64,000 bases of DNA. Origin: Eucommia ulmoides (taxonomy: Eukaryota; Streptophyta; Magnoliopsida; Garryales; Eucommiaceae). This document shows, piece after piece, positions 1 through 10,699 of this stretch. Below the pieces are notes generated by a model, which had not been told where the DNA came from, searched no databases, and saw nothing but the letters and a program-made list of their open reading frames with translations. A program made the translations under genes and the position numbers. How positions within the stretch are numbered: the stretch's first letter is position 1; each line of letters opens with the position of its first letter. The stretch covers positions 11,367,616-11,431,615 of the forward strand of contig CM028333.1 in NCBI GenBank assembly GCA_016647705.1, read 5' to 3'.

Positions 1-402
1 ATTTGGATACCATATCTTCATATTAATCTGCGGAAATATTTATCTATAACAGAAGTAACATATCAGCGTACTATACTGTGAAGAGGCTTAGACCAATTGA
101 TAAGAAAAATAATATTTCACGAATCAATCAAGAGATGTTTTTGGAGAGTATGATAAGAGTAAAATGCTAAACACACCAATGTGGATAGGATTGTGTGCTA
201 TTTGGTTTGGTTTGGTTTGGTACCAAAATCAGCACTAAATCGATGTCCTCGGTTTCTGCGAATTACAAACCTAAACCAAGTAGTTCGGTTTATGATGTCC
301 AGAAAATCGATTAACCAGATACATTTAGGTTTTTGGTTCGATTCTGTAGTAGCCAAATATTAAAAAAAAAAAAAAAAAAAAAAAAACAATGAAATTAGAT
401 GG
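1..402. other. Unclassified AT-rich DNA with a TTTGG microsatellite and an A-tract
   Basis: No gene is seen. Four perfect TTTGG units lie at 201-220 and a 25-base A-tract at 362-386, directly before the TRIM array. The 190-360 stretch is rich in GGTTT and CGGTT words. This loosely resembles 42829-43075, so it may be the remains of a small non-autonomous DNA transposon, but no inverted ends were found. Confidence 0.4.
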
Positions 403-1735
403 TGTTGGTCTTTTATCCCCCATCGGATGTGGAAGAGAATGTAGTTTAGGTTATAAGTGTGAGAGAAAGTCTTGGGTTAAGAAATGTGCTAGATCACCCT
501 ACACTGGTATCATAGTCCAGTTTATAAACTCTGGCCCAATAGCCAAAAAGGGAGATACTGGTTGAGGGTTAGTCGACCAAATGTCCAATGTGTGAGGAGA
601 AGATTGTTTGGTCATCCCACATCAGATGTGGAAGAGGTTGGTGGTCAAGTTATAAGTGTGAGGAAAAACCTTATCTCAAGAGAAACTTTGGGTTGAGAGA
701 GGTCCAAGGCAATTCTATATTAGTAAATGAGCCCACTTTATAATAACTCTAGCCTAATAGCCAAAAAGGGAAATATTGGTTAAGAGATAGCTAACCAAAA
801 GCCTGATGTGTGAGGGGGAGATTATTGGGTTTATCCCATATCTCAAGAGATAAATTTTGGTGTTGAAAGAGGCCCAAGACCATCCTACACTAGTATCGGA
901 GCCCAATTTACAACAACTTTAGCCCAATAGCAACAGAGTGGGAGATTGGTTGAGGGTTAGCCGACCAAAGGCCTGATGTGAGAGGGAGAGATTGTTGGAT
1001 TTATTCCATATCAGATGTGAAAGGGGTTGGTGGTCAAGTTATAAGTGTGAGGGAATACCTTACCTAATGAGCTAACTTTTGAGATTGAGAGAGCCCCAAG
1101 ACCACCCTACAGTGGTATTAGAGTCTAATTTCCAACAACTCTAGCCCACTAGCAACAAAAGAGAGTGATTGGTCAAGGGTTAGCTGACTAAATGTCTGAT
1201 GTGTGAAGGAGAGATTATTGGGTTTTTCCTATATCGGATATGAAAGGGGTTGATGGTTAGATCATAAGTGTGAGGAAAAATCTTATCTCATAAGCTAACG
1301 TTGAGGGTTGAGAGAGGCCCAAGCCTACCCTACACTGGTATTAGTGCCTAATTTACAACAATTCTGGCCCAGCAGCAACAAAGAGAGAGATTGATTGAGA
1401 GTTGGTCGACCAAAGGTCCAATGTGTGAGGCAGAGATTGCTGGGTTTATCCCACATTGGATGTAAAATGACTTAGTGGTCAAGTTATAAGTATGAAGAAA
1501 AGCCTTACCCCATGAGTCATGAGATAGCTTTTGGGGTTGAGAGAGGCCCAAGACCAACCTACGCTGATATCCAAGCTCAAGTTACAATCACTCTATCCCA
1601 ATAGCCACAAAAGGTAGAGATTGATAGAGCGTTAGCCGACCAAAGGCCTGATATATAAGGAAAAGATTATTAGGGTTATCTCACATCGAATATAGAAAGA
1701 GTTGATTGTCAGGTCATAAGTGTGAGGGAAAGTAA
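403..1735 (+). mobile_element. Tandemly arrayed TRIM retrotransposon: seven LTRs, six internal domains
   Basis: A unit of about 215-230 bp repeats in order. Each LTR starts TGTTGGGTTTATCCCACATC or a variant and ends CCTACA. A primer-binding site resembling TGGTATCAGAGC (initiator Met tRNA type) follows one base later. A roughly 90-100 bp internal domain comes next, then a purine run (GAGGGGGAGA type), then the next LTR. LTRs start near 403, 605, 823, 993, 1216, 1438 and 1668. The 823 copy has an internal deletion, and the last is cut near 1735. There is no coding capacity, as expected for a TRIM, which must borrow proteins from autonomous elements. The shared-LTR order LTR-int-LTR-int-LTR suggests unequal recombination between LTRs. 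No outer target duplication was found. Confidence 0.88.
505..516 (+). other. Primer-binding site of the first TRIM unit
   Basis: TGGTATCATAGT starts one base after the LTR end at 503. Ten of 12 positions match the complement of the initiator Met tRNA 3' end. Equivalent sites follow the other LTRs, for example 891, 1113 and 1336, with more decay. This is what identifies the tandem array as retroelement-derived. Confidence 0.8.
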
Positions 1736-1972
1736 GTCCGGCCATTAAGTGTAATTTACGAAAAAATTCTTTGATTATTCAGAATGTGTCAACATGATCT
1801 TTCCATCAAATTTTGACAATTCAAATTTACGTATTAACTCTTATGAATTTACTTTCATGTTGATCAAATTGTGTGAGTGAGATTTCATGGATGGTGGCTT
1901 TTATTGCTCCTATGAAAATCAAAATTATTATGTGCATGTGATGTCAATATGTTGGGAATTAATTTGAGGCCC
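1736..1972. other. Spacer with no recognisable feature
   Basis: AT-rich single-copy-looking sequence between the TRIM array and the hAT-like element. I see no open frame, repeat or motif in it. Confidence 0.4.
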
Positions 1973-1980
1973 CTATAGAC

Positions 1981-2852
1981 CAATGTTTAAAAACTGGATC
2001 GGACAGCCCAGTTTAATTGGTTGAACCGCCACCCGGGCTAGTTTCCTATCTAATTAACCCCTCAAAACCATTATAGCCTAAAAACCGTCGAACCGGCCGG
2101 TTCAAACCGGTTGAATCGTCAGATCGCCGAACCGGAACGAGCCATGGGGAACCGGGAGATTTTTTTACATTCCTCATTTGTAAAAATTTCATCCTAAAAA
2201 AGCCCTAAATCCTCAACAGCAACGTAACTGCTACCTTGACTCCTTTGTCTGCTTCTCTCTCTCGTACGTTGTTCAACAAATCAACAGCTCCGATCTCTCT
2301 GTTAACTCCGATCTCTCTGTTTTTGAGTTTCGATCTCCTTTTGTCTGTTGCCTCTAATGACGTCAAGCTTTGCCTTCGAAGAAGACGATGACAGAAGGCA
2401 GAGAAAGACAACACAAGAACGACCGGCGCCAGTAAGAATTTGAGATGGGTTTTTATCGGCTTTTGAGTTTTGACTAGCAAAGAGGAGAGAGAGAGGGAGA
2501 AAGATAAGGGAGAGGAGTGTAAACTGTAATCCTAAATGTTTCTGAAGAGTCGATGAGAGGTTTGACAGAAATGATAGCTGTCATCAAATAGTATTAAAAT
2601 AAATAAGTTAATAAATTATAATTCGAGTTTTGAGTTTTTAGTTTAAATAGAACTTGGTAATAATTATTTTTATGTTTATTTTTTCTTTAAATGTATATAT
2701 CTTTTTTTTTTTTTTTTTTGTATTTATATATATATATATATATTAAATTATTAATGACATAGTTGAACCGCAGTTCGCCTGCTGATTGAACCGGTGACCC
2801 ATGACCCGATGATTTTTCCGGTTCGATGTCCGATCCGATTTTTAAAACATTG
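1981..2852. mobile_element. Non-autonomous hAT-like DNA transposon, 872 bp
   Basis: The ends form an imperfect terminal inverted repeat of about 25 bp. The left end reads CAATGTTTAAAAACTGGATC and the reverse complement of the right end reads CAATGTTTTAAAAATCGGAT. The element is flanked by a perfect 8-bp direct repeat CTATAGAC (1973-1980 and 2853-2860), the target-site size of the hAT superfamily. Subterminal regions are rich in CCGG and AACCGG words on both sides. The interior has no transposase. A minus-strand open frame at 2205-2480 has no recognisable similarity and spans CT-rich sequence, so I do not call it a gene. A T-tract and a TA run lie at 2701-2743. Superfamily assignment rests on TSD length and TIR only. 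Confidence 0.85.
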
Positions 2853-2984
2853 CTATAGACATGCAATACTTATAATCTTGGCATGACTCTCTCCAAGTAA
2901 ATTAGCATTCTTCATATATTTAATAGTGCCTCACAAAAGCAAGAATTGAAAGGCAATTTTAATTTAAATTTGACGAGGGATAAT

Positions 2985-3566
2985 TTTCTACATCCACGTA
3001 TTTATACTAGAAGTTGTCTACTAGCAGCAGGACACCGGTGACCGTCCTACGTACCTCTATCAGGAACCAAGGGCTGACATCTCCTTGATGAACTTCTTGA
3101 GCTTACGCTCTCTATTTCTTGAGGTCCGACCTCCGTGGTAATAATGTTCTCATCATGATCATTGCGCTGCGTCAAACCTACCTAAAACCTATGTTGTTTG
3201 GGCAACTCTCTGACATCACTAAATTATCTCCACATGTAATAGGTTGGGCCTTATGCTCTACACCTCTTTGGGGACCTGCGGATCGCTTCAAATAGGTTGA
3301 AAGACAATGCCCAATGACTTAATCATGCAACAAGTAGTCCTATTTTTCTCAAGCAGTATTAGGGCACTGATCCGAGCTTAATCGACTATTTTTTCGGGAT
3401 TAATATGACCCCTTGCCTATAAATAAAGGGGGCATTCAATGTACCATGTATTGTGATTTCGTCTAAAATACTTATATTTTTTTTCGAGCTCTTACTCTCA
3501 TACTAGAGGAATTTCATTGGGTACACCCCAACAGGTCTTTGTGAAGGTCACAGTTCAGACTCAAGA
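2985..3566 (+). mobile_element. LTR fragment, family X copy 1
   Basis: This segment matches 15551-15895 and, reversed, 18764-19065. All three share an ordered set of blocks: a GGGCACTGATCCGAG-like block, a TATA box, a CTCTTACTCTCATACTAGAG block and a terminal CCCCAACA. In this copy TATAAATA lies at 3418-3425 and the CA end is near 3535, followed by GGTCTTTGTG. The layout of promoter, then a short transcribed part ending in CA, fits a plant LTR. No partner LTR or internal coding region is attached, so it is a solo or truncated LTR of a family I cannot name. The left boundary is uncertain. Confidence 0.6.
3418..3425 (+). promoter_or_regulatory. TATA box of LTR family X copy 1
   Basis: TATAAATA sits about 115 bp upstream of the presumed LTR end. 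The equivalent TATAAATA is kept in the minus-strand copy at 18881-18888. Conservation across diverged copies supports it as the LTR core promoter. Confidence 0.55.
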
Positions 3567-4754
3567 CATATTGTAGACATCGAATTTTATCTCGTTAGCA
3601 TATCGTATTTTATTTAATTTTCAAGAAATAAATTTTCCTAAGTCGATTTCCCATAAATGCTTAAGATTTTCAATTCCAAATTGGAGATCCTTAATTAAAA
3701 ATTTATGAAAGGGATCAGATATTAAAAATTTCCGAGAGCATCTGAACACGGACAATCACATCAGTTATAAGAAGTTGATTCTCTTATTAGTGACACACGT
3801 GTCTCACCTCTAGCAATATCCACATAGACAATCTCTAGAAAGAAGAATTATTTTGAGATTTCTAAGATCTAATTAATCTCAAGAATTTAAGACAGCTCTG
3901 ATTTTGAATTTAGGAGATAGCTGGATTCAAAATCAATAGTGTAGATTAAGAAACAGGTCTCACTAACAAAAGAACTAAGATAACTAGAGAGGAGAAAGGG
4001 CGACCAATAGCTTGGCCAAATCTTTATAGGATTGAGTGGCCAAGTGGCCTTCCTTTCCTTATTAATACAGTCCAAGGTTCTAAACCTTTGTCCTTATCTT
4101 TTTATATTTGTACTTTGGCCTCTGAACTTCTTAAGTTCAACATTGTTGCATATTTTTTTTTTAAGAACTCTTCTAACCTCAATTCCCTATTTATGTGTGA
4201 TCCATTAGGTTTATACCAAAAGATGGATAGTAAAATTAATAAATTAATTATTTTACTAATCAATTAACCAATAAAAATTGGAATAATTTTAATTTTTTCA
4301 TTCCGAAAGAAAACTTTTTTTTTCTCTTAAGACTTTTTTCTGACTGTGATTGAAGATTGTAGAAATGGTATCTTGACCATCCCGCGAAAATTTTTTATGC
4401 TTTATTTTTTATTTATTTTATTTAGAAAATACAAAATAGAAAAAAAAATTAAAAAAAAAAGAAGAAAAACGAAAAGAGAAATAAAAAAATAAGAAAAGGG
4501 AGAGAGAAAGAGAGAAGAGGGAGATGAGAGAGAGAGAGAGGAAAAAGAGTAGAGAGATAGAGAAGGGGTTGGGCCCCACATGCCTGCCTATAAAGAAGGA
4601 GAGGGGCGAGTGTTTTAACACCCCCCCAAATTTGAAAATCTATTTTTTCGTCTTTTTTCGAATTTGCCATTTCCCTGTCCAATTTGGATTGGGTTTCAAG
4701 TGTCCAAACCTAATTTTTAGGATTTCCTAGGTTTTTTCATTCCCCATATTTCCC

Positions 4755-4762
4755 TATAAATA
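4755..4762 (+). promoter_or_regulatory. TATA box of the Tat-like solo LTR
   Basis: TATAAATA in the context CCCTATAAATAGGGCC, followed by CTCA- and AAAC-rich sequence typical of a plant transcription start and leader. It lies inside the Tat-like LTR, so it is best read as that LTR's promoter. Confidence 0.55.
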
Positions 4763-5070
4763 GGGCCCTCCTCTACCTAATTTATTCACTCAAAAACTCA
4801 TAAATTTAGAAAGAAACTCTCATAGAGAGCGATTCTCAGCGAAAACCTAGCCGAGAAGCCGTTCGCAAGAGAGGAAAAACCCGAGCATCTCGAATCTTGG
4901 CCAGAGCTGGTACATTTTCTGATTTTTAATTTTCTTGTTCTCGCAATTTAAGTTTCTGCAAGTTTATTTTAGTTGTAATTATCTGACGATAAGATGGAAA
5001 CGCCAGGACGAGGTTCTATGTTCTCAAATTAAACCTCCGAGCGTTAGGCGATGATACTTTTATCTTGTTT

Positions 5071-5088
5071 ATATATATATATATATAT
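5071..5088. repeat. TA microsatellite
   Basis: A short run of alternating T and A inside the Tat-like LTR. There is nothing else around it except AT-rich sequence. Confidence 0.9.
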
Positions 5089-6069
5089 TCATTCTCCTTT
5101 ATTTTGTTGCAATTCATATAAAAACTAAAATTAAGTTGTCCGATGATTCAATAAATTGAGAGAGAATTTTTCATGACCTCGTTTCAATTACTGAATAGAG
5201 TGAAATTTAGAAACGATTGGTTTTAGGAAATTCCTTTCCTCGGTAAACTGTTTCGTGGGGTTCCGCTAAAGTTTTGGAAAGATTAATTAATTCTGACAAA
5301 TTTGTTTCTGCGATCTTCCCTCGTTTCTTATCTTCGTAGGATTTGAGGAAATTTCAAATCAGGATTTCTTTGAATAAATTGGGTAAACTAAAAAATATGC
5401 ATCCCTTCCATCCATGTAGCATAATATCTCACGACATCTAGCATATTATTACATAATTTAGATGACATGCTTAGGACACTTTCATCACTTACACTTCTCA
5501 TGCTTCATTACTTGTCAATTATTCTAGATTTTATAATCCATGTCACTTTTCCTTGTTTAGCATACGATACATACACCACTTGCATTTTTCATTCATACAT
5601 ACATATATTAGATAATAAATTTATTGCCACATATAATTATATTAATTCATGTAGTTCATTGATTTATTTCCGTATTCATACCATTTGCATTGACACGTTT
5701 AAATTAAGACTATTTTTGCATAAAAAATATACAAGTCATTTTCGGTCATTATATACACTTTGCATAAATAAAAATAAATTCATATCATGCTACGTTAATA
5801 TTATCATTTGCATTCGCATTCATACCATCATACTTTTTCACTTATTTTAGTTTGCTCATTTAAATCAAAGAAATTGTAAGACCCCGACTTTTCCTATACA
5901 AATATTTCAAGTCGCGTTTTAAAAATATTTCAAAAATATCGGGGTGGAATACGATATAAATTGTGAATTAAAATTTTAGGGGTTAAATTGAAATTTCACA
6001 TAAACATTTAAATCTTAAGAAGGGTTTAATTACTATCCTAACTAAAAAATAAAGGGGGTGTAGTGCAAA

Positions 6070-6070
6070 T

Positions 6071-6162
<92 letters not shown>

Positions 6163-6171
6163 AAGAGAGAG
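6070..6171. repeat. Compound microsatellite TA-TG-TA-GATA, with a GA run downstream
   Basis: Consecutive blocks of TA, about 15 TG units, TA, then about ten GATA units inside the Tekay-like LTR. A further GA run lies at about 6278-6302. The stretch is low complexity and accounts for the open frames read across it. It is likely polymorphic. Confidence 0.95.
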
Positions 6172-6828
6172 GAAGTTGGTAAAAATGTAGGGAGGAGAGA
6201 GAGGCCACATGGCCAGCCCTTTTATCATTCACTTTTTTAATATATATATATACTGAGGGAGAGAATGATTGAGAATGAGAGAGAGAGAGAGAGAGAGAGA
6301 GCCGGAGGAAGTGTGGATCGTCGGAGGTTTGGGTTCGGCCGTCAGTGGCGGGTTCTCGTGTTTGTCAGGTGTGTGTGTGGGCTGTTATGTCTCTGTGTGG
6401 GTGTGGTTAGTGTTTTGCCCAACTGTTCTGGTGATGGCGGTGCCTGGCTCGTCTAAGTGTGGGTGTGTTCTTCCGGTGGGGTGTCGTCGGCGGTGGGTTA
6501 GAGAGAGAACTTGCTAGTGGTGTGAGTTTTGGTTGGCGGGGGGTGTGTGTGTCTACTTATTTGTGGTGTATGCATGGAAACAGGATGTGTATGTGTGTGT
6601 GGTAAGTTCGGTCGGAGTTGGGTCCGACGGTGGTATGCCATAGGGGTGTGTGTGTGTGTGTAATACTGCCCGTGTGTGTTTTGTTTCTGATATGTGTGTT
6701 GTATATGCTCTGGGAGTGTGGTTGTGAGGTTTGGGTGTGTTGTATTGTGTGGGTGTGAGCCTATGATGAGAAGAGAGGGAGAGAGTTGGCTGAGATCTCA
6801 AAACAGAGTAGGAGGAGGAAGACGATTT

Positions 6829-6985
6829 ACCGCCTAAGCGGTGGATTTTTGCCCAGGCGATGAAAATGTAGAGTGCAGTTGTGAGAAAGAGAGAAGTAGC
6901 CACTCGATCGCCTAGGCGATGGGACGGCGCCTAGGCGGTGGGACATCGCTTAGGCGGTGGGGCATTGCTTAGGCGGTGGGGAGCA
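6829..6985 (+). promoter_or_regulatory. Cluster of CGCCTAGGCG-like palindromes upstream of a TATA-like box
   Basis: Five copies of a GC-rich dyad related to ACCGCCTAAGCGGTGG or CGCCTAGGCGATGGG occur within 157 bp. They end about 6 bp before ATAAATAC (6991). The same kind of cluster lies just upstream of the TATA box in the Athila-type LTRs at 51611-51899 and 55311-55600. The position suggests a promoter-proximal element of the LTR. Function is inferred, not shown. Confidence 0.5.
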
Positions 6986-8949
6986 GAATCATAAATACAT
7001 GGAATTTTAGGGAAATCCACGATCAGTCGGAACGGGTAACCTTTCTAATTTATTTTGCGAATTCTAAATTTAGTTTTCTAACCTTAGAGAAATTAAATGA
7101 AAATAATAAATCCTGAGATTGTTTATAAGAACAGAGTGTATAAATAGTAAACCGTAACGAAACGATAGTAGTTGAATAGTTATATTTTTTAATAAAAGAT
7201 GGGAAATAGGAAAGTAAAGAAATTAGGATTTCATGGCATGATTAGTTTGCGTTTATACAAAAATATTAATTTAGGCCCTGTCACCGTTAGGTTCGCAGGC
7301 ACCGGAGTTCGGATAGGGGGATAGTCGGTTAAAGTTTACGAAAGCGAATATCAGGTAAGTGTACTGTCCTTCTTGCCAAACTATTTTCATATAAATATGA
7401 TGAGATATGTGTTTATTTAACTGTACGAATTTTATAAATTATATGGATCAAGCCAGTTGTGGGTGAGTTGGTAAAATTGGATTTCCATTGAAATATTTGG
7501 GTTTAAAAAGAAAGACTTTATAAAAAATCTGTTGGATTTGGTGGTTTTAATAAAAAGGTGGGAAAAACATGATTTTTAAATTAAAAGTGGATTTTGTTAA
7601 AAAGAGGTGGACAATGGTAATTTTGTCGATATTATTGAAGTGGTGATTATTATTATGGTCTGTCCGGAGGGTGGTCCGGCAGAGGGATAATTATTTGTTA
7701 TTTGGTGATAATATTATTGAATTGACTATGCCATAGTTTATATTATGATCTGTTCGGAGGGTGGTTCGGCAGATGGATATTTACTATATGGTGATTGACG
7801 TTATATGGTGATTTGTATTATTGGCCTCCGGAGACGTACAGTTGGCGGTGATCTGCGCAGTTAGGTCCGCTAGGAAGGCATATCCTACGGATGGTTACGG
7901 TATCGTTGCAAATCCCGATCGTGAGGTTAAAACAATCACTATGGCTTAGCTGGTGGGTATGGGATTGAGATGTGTGTTTAAATTGGGGTGTTTTATATAT
8001 ATACTGGGTGACTTATTATTGATTGGGTGTTTGGAAACTGAATTATACTGCTTTACTTTCATTGCTTATTTGATACTAGAGATTTTACCAACTCTGTGTG
8101 GTGTTTATATTTATTTACGCTTGATCCATTTAAATGTTGGATTTTATGAAATGTATTGTTGCTATGTTAAAAATGATTTTTACTAAGAAGGCAGTACACT
8201 CGCAAGTAAATCATTTAGGAGACGGTACCCTACTGGCATTAGGTGGAGTCATCTGGGAAATATTTGAGTTAAGCTGACAGAGAGGAATAATAAGATAGTA
8301 AAAGATTATGTACTTGTTGTATGTTGAAATTGTATAGTACATTTATGTAATTATGTAATGTATAAGAAGTTAAAAATGAAACAGGTGATGTCATATTGTT
8401 GTCATGCCGGTCCTGGGATGACAGGTGTCTGGGACGGGTCGTGACAAAAATTCTTCGAAAACATATATAAAACCACCGCCTAGAGACCATTCTTGTCAAA
8501 TCCTTTAATATTTGATAAGAGATCATATCGGGAGAGCATTTCCAAAAAATACCAAAAAACTGTCCCATCTTATTTTTGAAAGATACCAAAAAGTTTTTCA
8601 TAAGAATAAAAAGATTTCAAAATAGAATAAAACGTTTGGACTTAAACTAATTGGATATAAGGTACTGTTTTGGACGGGCATCTTGAGATGCCTAACACTT
8701 TTCCTGAGCATAGTTGACCCCCGAACTCTGTAAATGAATATTTGGTTTGACCATACTTTTTGGAGTCAATTTTACTTAGGCCTTTTAAATTGTTTCTTTT
8801 TTCTAAAAAACGCAGTGACCTAGCACACCATTTTAAACTCAATGTTAGGTGACAACTCTTTATTTTTAAATGGGCTAAGTATATTTTGAGAAAATATATG
8901 TTTTAAAAAAACCCTTATCTTTTAAGCACTAATATTTCATGTTCACCCA

Positions 8950-9740
8950 GTGAGCTACCAAAGAGTGGGGTGAATTGGGTAGTTATAAAAATTTAATCAA
9001 AATTCTTATCTTCTCAACACTTAATTTTTCAAATAATTAATTTAATCCTAAATTAATTATTATCTTTATAATGCAACGGACAAGTGTATTTAATCTAGGT
9101 GCGCACTCAAACAACAAAATATAAATAAAGTAAATAAAACAGTACACAAGGATATATCTTGGTTCACTAAGTTACTCATGGCTAATCCAGTCCTCCGAAC
9201 CCTATGGAGATTCGCACCCGCTAAACTACTTGATCACCTTAACAGGTAGGAATCAAACCTTTATACAATAATTCTTTTCACAGGCTCAAAATCAACCTTT
9301 ACAATTTGTTTTTCATAGGTCAAAAAAGAAGCTTATATTTTTCCAGGTTAAAGACTAACCTAATTCTATTCAGGAAGAATCATCACCTAATCTTTTTCCC
9401 AGGCGAAGGAATAACATGATCTTTTTCTTTTTTTTTTCAAAGAGCAAGACTAACCTAACCTTTTCATAGGCTAAGGATTAAACCTAATTCTTTTATACCT
9501 TCGGCTAATAATCAATCCTAAAAAAAAAATACTCCAAGTATCATTTTCATCGGTAAGGATGGAACTGTTACAATTCACTCAATTCTAATTCTAATCAAGA
9601 AGAATCATGTCTAACTTTTTTCAAAGAAAAAGAGTAACCTAACCATTTTGTACCTTAGGTAAAGATTAAATCTTAATCTCTTTATCGAAAGAGATTGAAA
9701 CCATTGCTACCCCTGACTAGATACTCCCAACAGTATCTAA
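8950..9740 (-). mobile_element. LTR fragment resembling the SIRE/Maximus group of Ty1/copia (minus strand)
   Basis: The reverse complement matches 14400-14874: an AATTCACCCCACTCTT-like end block, a block resembling GGATTAGCCATGAGTAAC, and a series of TTTTCACAGGCTCAAAATC-like repeats spaced about 40 bp. On the minus strand the fragment ends at the LTR 3' side, at about 8950. It carries no coding sequence. Assignment to the SIRE/Maximus group is from recalled family patterns and is tentative. The homology to the 14-kb copy is seen directly. Confidence 0.5.
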
Positions 9741-9747
9741 TCCGCAC

Positions 9748-9928
9748 AAATTGTATTTATTATTTATTGTTGTAAGATTGACTCGATAATTCAATAATTA
9801 TAATTATCGTCCTATGATCGTAAAGTTTGTTTGGATTTTTATTAAATGAAATATTGGTAATTCGATTTTAGTATTAATTCTCCAAGGGAAGAAATCGCGT
9901 GGCAGTCCTAGAAAATTGGGTTGTTACA
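9748..9928 (+). repeat. Truncated 5' LTR of the gypsy element
   Basis: Only the LTR 3' end is left, ending GGGTTGTTACA. It aligns with the end of the 12471-13512 LTR (GGGTAGTTACA), sharing blocks such as TAAATGAAATATTGGTAATT in near-identical form. Confidence 0.8.
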
Positions 9929-9931
9929 AAG

Positions 9932-9943
9932 TGGTGTCAGAGC
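9932..9943 (+). other. Primer-binding site of the gypsy element
   Basis: TGGTGTCAGAGC starts four bases after the LTR end. It differs by one base from the complement of the initiator Met tRNA 3' end. It fixes the element's orientation as plus. Confidence 0.75.
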
Positions 9944-10699
9944 AGGTTTACGACTACCCTAGGCTTGGGTTATGATACCTATTGGCCTATTACTCATAAT
10001 AAATTAACATTAAAAATAATAATTTTAGTATAAGTTATGGAATCAAATTTTTAGAACTTTTGGAAGCAAACAATTATGATATTTCGTTGATTATTCTCCC
10101 CTGTGAGAAAGAGATTTAATACCTTGAAATCTGTTCTTATTTAGTTTTAGATGTCTTAATTTTTCTTATAGTTATATACTACTATTAATTAGTGGACAAA
10201 ATGTGCATTCTTTTTTATGTATATTCAATTATGTGAATTGATCATCCAGCTTATATAGGTTAGTCTTATCTTACCTTACCTTACCAAGATACTTGAATAA
10301 CTTTCAAATTTCAATAGAAAGTGGAAATTAAGAAAGAAAATACACGGAAAACTGATCACTTTGCCATTGTTGTCCTTCGGCCATGATGGCAATGGTGTTT
10401 AGCTGCCTCTTACCCCTTAATTGAATTAGTTCACTTTCCAGTCAATAGACATGATATATTTACAACTCTACTTGGCATCTTTATCTTCCTTGCCTGTTTT
10501 ACGATGCATAAATGTGTTATGACTAGTAATAAATCATATTTTCCAATAAAGTGGAATATAGAATGTTCCCCAAAAACTATTTTAGAATTTTATTGCTTCC
10601 GTCTATATCATGAAAGGGGTGTCATCTCATTTGAAAAAATATAGAGAAGAATGAAACGTTCAGTTATGCCCACAAACTTCTTTACTTTTCTATTAGTTC

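Larger units (their letters stand above)
5875..8446 (+). mobile_element. Tekay/Del-like Ty3/gypsy solo LTR (copy A), 2572 bp
   Basis: It begins TGTAAGACCCCGACTTTTCC and ends GGGACGGGTCGTGACA, giving TG...CA termini typical of Tekay/Del chromovirus LTRs. Copy B at 43628-45945 has the same ends and several shared internal blocks: the TTAGGCCCTGTCAC block (7276 here), CCCGATCGTGAGGTTAAAAC (7913), and a CAGTACACTCGCA-like block (8192). The flanking 5-mers are GAAAT and AAAAT, one mismatch. No internal region or second LTR is present, so a full element has probably recombined down to one LTR. It splits the Tat-like LTR and is therefore younger than it. Confidence 0.82.
3572..8949 (+). mobile_element. 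Tat-like Ty3/gypsy solo LTR, interrupted by another solo LTR
   Basis: The start TGTAGACATCGAATTTTAT matches the LTR start of the 16.6-kb element at 24858-41495 read on its own strand. The far end (about 8640-8870) also matches that LTR's 3' part, including GTGTGCTAGGTCAC-like and AAGTGTTAGGCATCTCAAGA-like blocks in the reverse orientation. Without the inserted 5875-8446 segment the LTR is about 2.8 kb, close to the 2846 bp of the reference LTR. The middle (3600-5870) is much more diverged. It has a TATA box at 4755, a purine-rich run at 4440-4560 and a leader-like stretch after it. No target duplication was found, and the right end is placed to within about 10 bp. Confidence 0.68.

Noticed and set aside
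403..1735. rRNA-type or Cassandra-type repeat
   Set aside because: I looked for 5S-like promoter blocks and saw none. PBS and purine tract show a different TRIM.
2205..2480. 91-codon minus frame in the hAT-like element
   Set aside because: No transposase motif (no hAT dimerisation or zinc-finger pattern), and it spans CT-rich sequence. It may be captured DNA but is not supported as a gene.
5467..5850. 127-codon plus frame
   Set aside because: It is AT-rich, has no motif and lies inside the diverged middle of the Tat-like LTR.
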